A DNA stretch of 64,000 nt, from NCBI RefSeq assembly GCF_021134715.1, contig NC_060019.1:10988001-11052000 (forward strand), written 5' to 3'. Source of the DNA: Daphnia pulex (Eukaryota > Arthropoda > Branchiopoda > Diplostraca > Daphniidae). Positions 14,401 to 25,779 of the stretch are shown here, piece by piece. Both the position numbers and the translations under genes were made by a program. The notes below the pieces were generated by a model. The model was given only the letters and a program-made list of their open reading frames with translations, was not told where the DNA came from and searched no databases. How positions within the stretch are numbered: the stretch's first letter is position 1; every line of letters starts with the position of its first letter.

Positions 14401-15961
14401 TATAATGGCCTATATATAATGCCTAGATAGATATACACAACTACCGCCGCCCCCCAACCCAACCCTGAAGGCTACTTTCAAAGATGAAGGAGCCGCAAGG
14501 AGGCTCCTGGATACATATAAGCGCGTGGGCGGCGGTAATAGCAGCTGAGATATGCCCGCTCGCTGGGTGCTGGGCTTTGAAAATCTGACGCGAGCAACCC
14601 CCATCGTCATTGTCGTCGGTCGTAATAATACTGCAATTAACTTGTCGTCGGCTCTCCTTGTTGTATAAGAGATGTCAAACGGCCCTCGGTCATTATTCAC
14701 ACTCAACAGCTATTGCTATCATCCCCTTCCACCCACCAACCCTTTACTCTTTTGGCAGGGAAATCACAAGAGGGACAATAGAAACGGGCTGATAGTCCAG
14801 CAAACAAGGCCATCAGCAACATCAATGAAGAAATCGTAGCAGCTAGCAGCGGCGGTTATAGGCGCAGCTGTTGGATATTAGCCCCTTTGTGTCATAGCTT
14901 TTGCGCCACAGCGCCAAATCTTATGACAAGTTGATTGTTGTTGTTGCACACGAAGCGCGCTCGGCACTTGTCGGGATAAATAGACGCGCGCGGGAGATAC
15001 AAAACAGCCGAGCACACGACAGCAGCGGAGAATACTAGGCCCCCAACCTATAAGCTAAAAAGGCTCTCGCGAAATTCTCCCGTTCGACAAATTTCCAACG
15101 CGCGGAATTTCGTGATGTCCAGTCTCTATCTTTTTTGGGGAGGCGGTGCGTTAACAAGCTCCTATTCATTGGTGAATAACTTTGGTGATTAGATTCCATG
15201 AATCAACCCAACCACCTTTTTTCTCTTGTGAGCTGTGGGCTATATTTGAGTTTTGACATTGTGGCCGCCACTCGCCCGCTGTATTATAGGGATATAGTGA
15301 CACTTATGGAATCGGGCAGCCATTCAAACGTCGTTCATTGTCCGCGCGCTTTTATCGTCACGCAATTTCCCTTTTTCTTTTTCTTTTTTTGAAATTTCCC
15401 GGGAATAATATGGGACGACAAAAGAGGCGGGAAATACAAAACAAAATCCCGCCGGTGCCGTACATATTCTACGTTGTATGTTCTGCAGTCGCGTTACAGA
15501 GCTGCTCTCTCTCTTTGTGCACGACGGGCATACAGCACATCAGCTGAAATCTAATCAAATTGATATCTCTCTCTCACAGGGATAATCAAATCGAAACGAG
15601 GTGCTGCACAGCAGAGTTTCCGTCGAATTCGTGGCTCATTAATGTACATATTATAGAACGTGAATGAGCGGGTGAGCGGGTGGGTGCGTCATTGGCGCCA
15701 ATATTCAATTTCGCATCTCATTTCCCTTTTTTTTTCGGCGGGGGTTTCGTGCTGTGCTCACGTAATATGGAAAACAAGTGAAATCCGACGCTGGCTTCAT
15801 CTCAATAACAATACAAGAGGCTGGACGATGTTGTTTTCTATTTTTCAATTTCGTCTGCTGTTGTTTATTGAGTTAAAATGTTAAGGAAATGTGAAGGAAA
15901 GAAGAAGCGGAAGTCCAATCATGTTAATAATGACTCGATTTGATGTAACGATTTATAGCAG
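11408..15961 (+). other. probable first intron, simple sequence
   Basis: I see no gene here. The stretch carries GA, GT and TTC runs, many TATA-rich palindromes, a TATATAAAAG box near 13180 and a perfect TGACGTCA at 13760-13767. It probably is the intron between the leader exon and the coding start; candidate acceptors are the AG at 15960-15961 and the one at 16089-16090. Confidence 0.35.
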
Positions 15962-16206
15962 GAGGAGGACGGGGTGGTGTGGAGAAGGAGAAACGGACCG
16001 GGTGGGGAGAGAGAGACGAGAGCCACAGCCGAAGATTAATCGACGCCTCGGTGATTAATACCTGAGCGACCGATTTACGTCATCCATCAGCAGCTGGGGC
16101 AGCGCAGACACGCAGACACGCCGATCCGAAAAAGTTTTCCAACTTTTCAAACGAAACAAAACAAGAAAAATCCAATCAAAATCAACAAATAAAACATAAA
16201 ATAAAA

Positions 16207-19200
16207 ATGCAGTGGTCAGGATGGATGCTCTTGATCGGGCTGGTCTTGCTGTCGACGACGTCACCGGCGTCGCCCAGCAACGCCAGTCCGCGTGAGCTCA
16301 AGGCCTTGAGAGCGGCGCTCAAGAAACAGCAGCGCCTCAAAGAGCAGCGCAGCTCATCGGCGTCGGGGATCAACAGCAAAGGCGTCGGAGGGGCTGGAAC
16401 GGCCGGCTCGTCCAGCATAGGAGGCAGCGGCGAATACGTGCCGGACGCCGGGCCGTGGGCCTCGTCGTCAATGGACGGTGGCAAGGAGCCCAGCTGTGAG
16501 CAACTGCGGGAAATGTGGCGCCAATCGAAGCGACACTCAAGGGCCGCCGAGGCGACCAACGAAATTCCCCAATACGCCGACCCGTTCGCCCGGGCCGCCG
16601 CCCTCCACTACGGCCGCCAGCGCCAGCAACAGCAGCTGGGCTTTTCCGGAGCCGAGCCGACCCTCCGTCCTCGACAGGAGAGACGGCCAGTCGTTTACGG
16701 CCGGCTCCACTCGTCGCCGTCGTCGCTGGACGGCCAGGAAGTCGTCGACCGACCGCCGAGACCCTTTGACGTTTTGCGCAAATTGAGCCGGACCGAGTCG
16801 GCCGACGGCGGCGGCTCGGCATCCTCAGACGGCCAGAATTCCGGCACTCGATCCGGCGTCGTCCTGTACGGCGAGGAGGATCGGTCGCCGTTCCCCAAGT
16901 CGCCGACCAAGGGAAGTCTCCAGCACCTGAGGGAACTGGTCCGCGAGGAGCAGGGCGGTGGCGGCCAATTGCCCAGCGGAGTCAAGGGCAGTTTCCAGCA
17001 ATTGCGCGACATTGTCCGCGAAGAGAACCGCGAAGGGCGTTTGTCGTCGTCGTCGTCGGGTGGCCGTTCCTCCGATTGGAGCGACGCCGACGTCGGTCGG
17101 GTGGTGACGTCGCCGTCGGATCACAGCAGCAGCGGCGTCGGCGGGAGTAAATATTCCTTGTTCGCCATGCAGGGCGACGCTCCGTACGAGAGTCCGTCCA
17201 GCAGTTTGTCGGCGTACCAGCAGCAGCACAGCTCCTCGGCGTCCAGCAACAACCGACGGCCAGCGGGCAACAACAACAACAACTACAACCGTCTGTCGTC
17301 GTTTGGCAAATCGCACCATCGCAACCACAACATCAACCGGCAGCAAATGTCCGACCTGTTGGCGTCGGATCCGACGGCGGCGGCCGCGGCGTCGTCGGCC
17401 GCCGTCATGGCGTCACGCCGGCCCTTCCAGCTGAGAGATCCGCCGCGACCAAAAATCGGTTCCAGCCGCTTGGTCGGTTCCAGCCAAAGGGCGGCCAACA
17501 ACAACCGATGGTCTTCTTCTTCTTCTTCCGGCGGATCACCGGATTCATCCAACGACGACGACGTGGGCGTCGTCCGGGGTTACGTCGCCGGAGGAGGTCG
17601 AACCAACGCTAATCCCTTCTACTCTTCCGCCAAGCCGAGCAGGAGGTCGTCGGCACTAGCGGTAAGTCCATCCGGTGCTTTTAATCATTCTAATCGAATA
17701 ATGGGCAATTTTGGGTGGCCATTTGTAGTGATGGCGCAACTGATTTGATTGGATATGCAAATAATGTAACTTAGGAGGGGGGTCTTGTATGTATAGATTT
17801 GTAGGGCGCCTTGTTATAGAGAATAAGATGGAACCTGCTGGCATGTGCGTCAAGGATCTGCTGGCAGCATCTTGGCGGCCCGCACGCGATGGGCATGATA
17901 TAAGCCTGTCAAAAAGTAGATACAGGATTCCGGCTGAACTGGTCCATACCGCATACGAATCTAACGAGATTGAAAGCTGTGCACATCTCTCTAGCTACAG
18001 ATCCTATTGCACATATGAGGAGGAAGAAGAGGGATTGCTTTTTCTGTCTCTATATACCTACGTAACAAACAAATAAGCAAAAGGCAAACTGATGGGCACA
18101 GCAGGAATATCTACAACACACAGACGAGAATAGAGAGAAACATCCGCTGCACTCCGGCGTAGACGCAGTCAAGGTTTTATTTTGTACTACACAGCAGCTG
18201 CTTCCAATAGACAGACTGCTGGGCAATGCTATAAGGTCTTCCGGCTAATGCTGGGAAAAAAATCGAATCATCTCTTGTTGACGTTAGATTTTCGTTCCTT
18301 TCGTCCATTTGCTGGCCCAAATAATGATCATAATAATAATAAAAAGAATCAAAAAAGAATCCTGTGCACAAGAAACCAAAGTCCGGATGAAGAGTCGCAA
18401 ATAAGATCTCCGTCGGTTGTAATCGGCTTTGACCGGCCCCGGATCATATCAAAGTAAAACTAAAAATAAAGAAAAAGATATTAAATGGACATGTATAACG
18501 GATATACATTGGTGGAGAGCCCGGCTATTGATCGACTACATATGCTGGATTGCTGGGCATATAATGTCGACTCTATAGGCTAAATCGTTGTTCCACTGTA
18601 TATAGACTACAAGTGAAACATGTATTTAGATTTAATTGTGATGTTGATATGGACAGGATGAAGAAGAAGAGGACGATTGTAGCGACTTTGGAGAAGAGTC
18701 GGATCCATTCTGCCGCGTCAATTCCGATTGCCGGTGCGCTTCTTTGGCGTTGGGAGTGCAGCAGCGGTGCCAGCGCGGCCGTTGCGTGCCAATGTCCAAC
18801 CGGAACGGCCAGCAGAAGCAAAAGCGGCAGCAGAGGAATCAGCATCAGAAGCGCAAATCATCAACTTCATTGCGTCGCCGTCGCCGTAAGTCCATTCACA
18901 CACACAACAACATTTTTTGGTCGGTGATGATGAGAAGGAGGATGATGGGCGCAGCAGCAGCAGCAGTAGCTCATTTATTGTATGTATGTTTCTCGGCGGG
19001 CTATTCAAATTTTGAGCGCCAAGGCAGTCACGACAACATTAGTGTATTGCGTATGTACGGGAGGGCGCCCAGCCTCCTCCCCTCCTTGGTATTAGTCGAA
19101 AGAAAATGAATGAGCGGTTCATTCAAAAAATGAAAAGAAAGTGAAAAAGATGGGGATTATAGCCGGCGCACCTATTTTCCCTTTAAATAGAATCCCCATC

Positions 19201-22200
19201 GAAAGAATGAAGACAAAAACCGATAATATAAGTAGACGTTTCCGGTGAAAGAAAGAAAGAAAGACAAAAAAAAGGGTGTGGGCATATAATATCCGGCTGC
19301 AGACGTATGTATGGCGGAGTATAGTGCGTCAGTCCCGATCATCTCCCACATTCAATCTATAGGAGTATGGAGAGAAAGAGAGTGCGTACACCCGTAGCGA
19401 CGAGCGTAATACATGTAATAATATCTGTGAAGGGATGGAGCGGAAAGTTAGGCAATCAAGGTGTGGCCCCCCTCAGAAACACGGTGGGCTCGCTCTTTAT
19501 CACGCACCTCCTCCGCATACTAGCGTTGCAAATCTAGTTTTGCCAATATCTATATAGTTCTATTTGGTTTGATTTGATTTATCGAGTTTGACATTATCTC
19601 ATTTTAATTTTTTTTACCCAATCATTTGATTGAATATTTTTTTAAAAGACAAATGCAATCAAAAAGTCGATAATTAAAAAAATCACAAAATTAGCGTGAG
19701 TCATTTTCGCAATCTGGCAAATGCCAACCCACAAAACAATTCCAAATTGCAGACTACAATTTAGCCAACGACACATGAAACGTGTTTCGTAAAAGAGAGT
19801 GTAAGAAAATACCAGTAGAAAACATCGATAAAACCTACGAGGAAATAGTTTGTGCACTTAACCAACATTCTACTATTTTTGGCAGGTATGTTTGTCTTAA
19901 ATTTATAGACCCGAGTGTGAATTATTTGATAGTGTGAAAAGCTAGCAGACACACAAGTAGTTTGTTTTCTTGTCAGAGGCCAGGCTGAGGCCACCATGGT
20001 CGAATTAGAAGTAAACTTGAAAGAAAATGATAAAAGTATCATTTCAGGCATTTAAGGAAGTTTTCTTGTCCATGTGAACAAGTCACTTGCTGATGGTTAT
20101 CGTTGGTGAAGCAACTTAAACACTTGGAACTTTGAAGACTAGGAATTGATCTATCAAGTTTTTGATTTAGTTTAAAGACAAGATAAAACTGGTTAATAAA
20201 CCAATAGTATCTAGTTTATTATCTTGTCTAAGGAAAAAAAAAACTCCAATTTTCATTTCATGGCATTACGTTTTTCTAAAAACCAAATCTTTGAATTTAG
20301 ATTCAGTTTCATTTAGTTTTTGTTTTGTTTTTTCAAAGTAAATTTGCAACGCTAGTCCATTCACGGAACACACAGAACACCTGGGCCACATCAGCAATAA
20401 TTTGGAGGTTGTTGTTGTTCACATTTTGATGGTTATCTCTCGGGTGGTGGTTCACATAAGGCGGTCAAGGATTCTGGTTCGACTTTTGTTGTGAAACGGA
20501 CAAGGACACAGCTGATGGTCGTCATCATTTTGCTGATTATTTTCGGTTCGATACGGCGGAGGAAGGAAGGAAAAAGGGACGGAGCGTAACGAGACGGCCC
20601 ATGATACATCGACGACCATTTTCTGGGCCCCCTCCTCTCAATCAGATTTGTTGTCCTAGACGACGTCATCGCCGACCCTATTACTCGGCATCTTTTTCCC
20701 CCCTCCATCACAACGGGATGGCCATGGAGAGAGAAGCGGAGGGAAATGAAAATGAAAGAGATCTTGAGAATCCAATCACGACTTTTTGTCAGACTCCTTA
20801 TTTTCTTCTCAGAAAAAGCAACAAACGTAAAAGGAACGGGATGATTAAAATTAATCAAAAAGTTAGAAAAACTCGACTGAAACATTTAGACTCGGATTAG
20901 ATTCTCCCGACAGACGACGTGAATGGCGAGCTCTTTTTCAACGTACCCAACGAGTTCGTCCTTTGTTTTCTGATGGAAAATCCTCCAAAAGTTGAGCTCG
21001 GGAATTTTGAAAATTTACTTTTTAGAAACTTTTTTTTTTTTTCGAATTGAAATGATCCGATGCGCAGAAAAGAAGAAAAAAAAAGGTTGGGCCAGCGTTC
21101 GGTTATATTGGCCGTCCGGGTCCGTCTTGTTGTTGTTTTCGTTTTGTTTATTTTATCTCTTTTCGATTTCATTTCGGATTTTCCCGTCGGTTTGAGCAAC
21201 TCTCTTTCGTGTATATCCAAGTCGAATGCGGAATGATTCCGATCGAGCCCATCAGGTGGTGAAATGGCCGGACCTTGCAGTTTGTTGCGCAGCTGGCCCA
21301 CACCGTGACGTCATCTCTTTTCTATCTATCTCTCTCTCCTTTTTTTTATTATTATTATTATTTCTCCTTCGACATCTTACACACACACACACATTTTATA
21401 CATATATCTATCTATACTTCAATGATCCTGGCGCGTTGTGTGCTCATTTCGGTTGACCTCACCTAGATCTCTTCTCTCTTTCTCTATGCCATGGCGTCGA
21501 CCAACCCTTTTATACACATCGCCATTTCTCTCTCTCTCAAAACTTTTTTCCACCCCATTCAATACTGCGATTTTCATTCCATTGTCGATATTCTCTCGAC
21601 GGACCGACGGAACAATCTGATATTATATAAAAGAAGGAAATCTTTGTACGTATGCGGAATTCAGCTCCTGACTTTGCAAAAGATTTTAGGGGGGAAGGCC
21701 ACACACACGGACTATAACGTCGGCGATTTCCGATGAATGAAATTTCCGACCCCAAACGGCCGCCGCTCGACAAGAAAAGAAAAGAAAAAAAAAATGTCGA
21801 ATGAATGGGAAAAAAAGAATGAATGAATGGCGATCTAGGCGTTTACCGCCAGCGTGAATGGAAGGGAGGGGTGGCCGGGACGGGACGGACTTTTTTTTGG
21901 ATGGCGGCCAAAAGAAAGATAAGCGGTTCTCGTGAGCAGCCGACACACTTCTTCTTCTTTCTTTCTTTTTAGGGCTGTTGTTGTTTTTTGGTTGTGTGTA
22001 TGAAAAGAGAGGGGGGCTGGCAGATGACGTCACTTCCGACCGACGGTTTGTTTGCATTCGACCCTGATGCCGCCGGGATCTATGCAGATTTCCCTTCGCC
22101 TTTCGCCTCGACCTTTTTCATTTTATTTTATTTTCTTGGTTTCAATAGAAGAAGAAGAAGAATCAGATCCTCCTGCCATTTCGTTTCAAGTCTCCTCGAC

Positions 22201-25200
22201 CCACTGCTGGTTGACTGGCCACTTTTTCCCCCATTTTATTTATTTGACTTTGTTTTTCTGTTGATTCTCTCTCTCTCTCTCTCTCTCCCGCCTGACTTCC
22301 CGATTTCTCTCTCTCTCTGGTCCCGCTCTAGACGTGGAACATGTAAACACGCTGCTCCGGAGACGGCCAAGTCAAATAAACGACCGAGAGTCCTTACTAA
22401 TAGACGCCATTTCCATGGCAATCCCCAAAGCGTCTAAGTTGAAAGAACTGGGCAGACATTTAAACTTGCGCCAGTTTCTTTTTTTTCTTCCCTATTTGAA
22501 CCGGTGCAAAATCGCGTGAAATCCAATCACATATCCTCCTCCCTCTTCCCTTTAAAAAAACAGATTTCACATTTCCCGAGTTTATTCATCGCGGGTGAAG
22601 GGGGGAAATTGAGACGATTTGAATCATTTTGCCTTTGGCCGTGTATGTACAGTACACGGCCACCGATTGATCAGAGCCGCCGCCCCCGGACCCTGTACAT
22701 ACCCGTTTTTTTCCCCGTCACGTTTATTTTTATTTTCATTTTTCTGTCCATTTCATTCAGCAGCGCCGAGTGATGGGAGGACTAGTCTGACGATTTTCGG
22801 TCGGCGGGATTGCTGTCACGGTCCGTTTGGCTAGCCCGGGAAGGTCTCTTCACATATAGCTGATAGATCCATATCAGATGATGTACATCTTTCCAACTCA
22901 ACTGCCACACGCTTATCAAGCGGAGAGAAACGAAAGAGAGAAATCTCCGAACGCGTTCACGCTCCGTTTCCCGTTGCCGGGATGCTTCACATCCCTCCCT
23001 CCCACCCACCCTTTTTTCCCGTCTATCTATCTTCCCCCCGTGTTTATTATAAAGATATAATACTCGCGTTCTTCTTGTCCCCCCCTTCAAACGTTTGATT
23101 TCTTGGCAGCGGCTCCCATTTCTTCCATATTTTCCTCCGACGTCGGCCGTCCTTATGATACAAGTTGGGAGACACACACGCACGCTGGCGTTTATAGATG
23201 CTTTTGTTTATTCCTCTTGCGTGAGCGCCGCCTGGCACAGCCTACAACAAACCGACCACGAAGCACAAATGCAAGCGATACCGGGGCGGGGTCATGTTAT
23301 TATTTGGTGTTTTTGTTTTTTCGGGAGAACAGAAATACCAAACAAAAACATACACGCAATGGGGGGGGGGGGGGGGGCGTTCAGAGAGAAAGCTCCCGGA
23401 ACTCTATATATCTTTTAATTCCGAAATCAGTTTCACTTGTTTTCAACATCATCATCATCATCTCTCTCACTATAAAAATAGATTCATTATTATTATTCCA
23501 GAGTGTAGGTATATAACCACCGCCCACGTCTTCTATCTGATATAGTAGCTCTCTATAGATGTACTAATCATCTCACTTTGCGTGAATACCGTATAGCCAG
23601 CAGCTCAGCTCAGTGTGATGTAGTAGATGATGATGATGTATATAGTACATCTAAAAAGAAAAAGAGTGAGAGAGAGAGAGAAAAACAAGGTCTAGCAAAA
23701 GGGGAAAACCGTGTTCTGATTTTCATCCGGCTGGAACCACTTTAGCCAGATCGATTGATTCGATTGCTCCGCTTGTAGTGCTGTGTATAAAAACCCAATG
23801 CTTGGCGGGGTCTCTCCTGCTGCTCCGGCTGCTGCTGCTGGATATCTATATTAGAGAGACCTTTCGACTGCTACTACATCGACTTTATTTTTATTCATTC
23901 CCGGTTGGTGGGTCTTGCCAAACAAGGACGGATTCAATCAGCCCTGATGAGATTTTGTCTAAATAACTCGACGCAAGTTGAAACGGCGTTCCTCTTGCTC
24001 GCAAGTTCCCCCCCCAGCGCGCGCGTTTTATAATTTTCCAACGGTGGGGGTTTTTAGCCATGGTCATTAGGTGAGGGGGAGGAAAGAGCGGGGGCGAAGT
24101 CTCTTCCTTCTTCCGCGTCTGTGTCCGGTTGTCGTAACCAACGGAATCGAATTTGAAAAACAGCTTGGCAACTCGAAAACGGAGCCATCAGAGCCAAAGA
24201 GATGAGAATGCCGGGAATGTCTCATCACCGACGCTTATTACTTGCCATTTTCCAAACATTTTCAATCAGTGTAAATGAACGGAATGGAATTACACGCTGA
24301 TCCAGCAGCACCCAGCAGCAGCAGATACTCGGGACCCGACCCACCCACGCAGACCCGGTCCAACCGGAAACTTGTGTCAGAAAGTCAGAAAGTTATAAGC
24401 TCGGTCGGGGCTGGTAGATTACCAACACACACACATAAAAGACAAAAAGAGAAAATCAGAAGGAATAAAAGAGAGAGAGAGAGAGAAAGATATATAGTAC
24501 GTATATCTAGAGAGATTGAAAAGAATCGAGAAAGAAGGTGCGTCCTCCCGGCCCATGTGTCTTCCGTTCCCGGTCCCTTGTTTTGTTTCTTTTTAATAAA
24601 AAGCTTAAAGTCCACGGCGATGGAAAACACCTGAGAGAGAGAGATTGCGAATGCAGATTACAACTACACACACACACACACACACTTGTCGGACTCTCTT
24701 TTCTGTTGCCTTTTGAGCGTTTGGGTTCTTTTTTTCTTTGCCACTCGGATCGTGTAGCGGCTCTTGGCGCACACACCCCGATGATGTCATCAAAGGGCCC
24801 AGCACCACCACCACATTTTCTCTGTCGGTCGAGGGGCGATGACGTCAGTCATCACGCAATCGCGATAAGCATCGTGACAGTGGCGATTTATTGCGTGGAG
24901 AGAGAAAAGAAAAAGAAGAAGAACAACAACCGGCCAATTTTCCAAGTTGGCCAATCGCTGCTCTTGTCCATATCGAATGTCATCGATCCAAACCGACCGA
25001 TGGCTCTTCAATGGCGAAATAACGGCCAGCGGGCAGCAGCTCTTGAGAAAGAAAAAAAGAAACACAAAAGAAGAAGAAGAAGAAGAAGAAAGGATTGTCA
25101 TTAGCCCAGCGTGTGTGCTGTGCTTCCGAACACAATGGCAGCAGCAGACGTAGATATGTAGTTGGCTGTCGGAAGCCAACAAGAGAAATGTTATAACCCG

Positions 25201-25779
25201 AAGGGGGGGGGGGAGAATCACACAGAGAGGAGAAATATCTCGTAGATATATCTATAAATGTGTATGTCCTCATTAGAGAATTCGGTCAATGACAATGAAA
25301 CTTTCTATCATTTCCGGATGAACGGGGCGGGGGAGGAGGAGGAGGCTATTATTATCCCAGACAAAATAGCCCCATTTTTCTTTCTTTCTTTCTTTTCCCT
25401 TTTGATTTTTATTTCTTTTGGGGAAAAATGATGTGTAGCCTTTTTCTTTTATTACGGCGGATGACGAATAGTTTCCGACTTGGATGATAACCTAATCGAT
25501 TTCCGTTTCATTTCTTTTCTTTTTCTGGTGCCGGCAGTTGAAGACGACCAAGTGGACGACGACGAGTGGAGGACCAGCGATCGGGACGTTGAATCGCGAT
25601 TGGAGCAGTTACTGCAGGAAGAGCAGCAGCAGCAGCAGCAACAATCGGAAGATGAAGAAGAGTCGTCGACGGATGAGAGTCGCTCCAGCAGCAGACTGAG
25701 CGGTCGCAAAGCCGACGCCATCCGAGACATCATCGACGCTCTCCAACAAATCGATCAGCAACAAGAGTCGACAGACTAA
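16207..25779 (+). CDS. secreted precursor-like protein with internal repeat and Cys-rich exon (unnamed)
   Basis: I do not recognise this gene by name. Coding exons are 16207-17661, 18657-18885 and 25538-25779, all with GT-AG ends and matching phases (0, then 1), giving 641 aa. The start ATG follows an A-rich leader and opens a signal peptide (hydrophobic residues 6-18). Exon 1 is Ser/Gly/Gln-rich and strongly CpG-rich. It contains a conserved-looking block around residues 95-127 (SCEQLREMW, then TNEIPQYADPF) and two near-identical 14-residue repeats, KGSLQHLRELVREE (about 235-248) and KGSFQQLRDIVREE (about 260-273). Exon 2 is acidic, then has six Cys within about 37 residues, then a very basic tail with several dibasic sites. 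Exon 3 is acidic with a seven-Gln run. A secreted, perhaps proteolytically processed, extracellular or neuropeptide-like precursor fits; function is inference. Confidence 0.75.
17662..18656 (+). other. intron 1 of the precursor-like gene
   Basis: It runs from a strong donor (GTAAGTCC) to the acceptor GGACAG just before the acidic Cys-rich exon. I see no separate gene in it. Confidence 0.7.
18886..25537 (+). other. 6.6-kb intron 2 of the precursor-like gene
   Basis: It runs from donor GTAAGTCC to acceptor CCGGCAG. It contains GA/TC, CA (24666-24684) and GAA runs, a 17-base poly-G tract (23361-23377) and an 11-base one (25203-25213). Three perfect TGACGTCA octamers sit at 21306-21313, 22025-22032 and 24840-24847. 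Open frames here are low complexity and have no family features, so I call no nested gene. Confidence 0.65.
23361..23377. repeat. poly-G tract (17 G)
   Basis: A pure G run. Similar runs occur at 25203-25213, 31220-31232 and 58712-58725, and a C run at 61456-61467, all outside coding exons. Confidence 0.9.

Noticed and set aside
20433-20885. 150-codon - strand frame
   Set aside because: No family features or splice context, and it lies within a large intron; consistent with chance.
24538-25104. 188-codon + strand frame
   Set aside because: Composed of CA, GAA and other repeat translations (His-Thr and Arg-Lys runs), lies inside intron 2 and has no domain.
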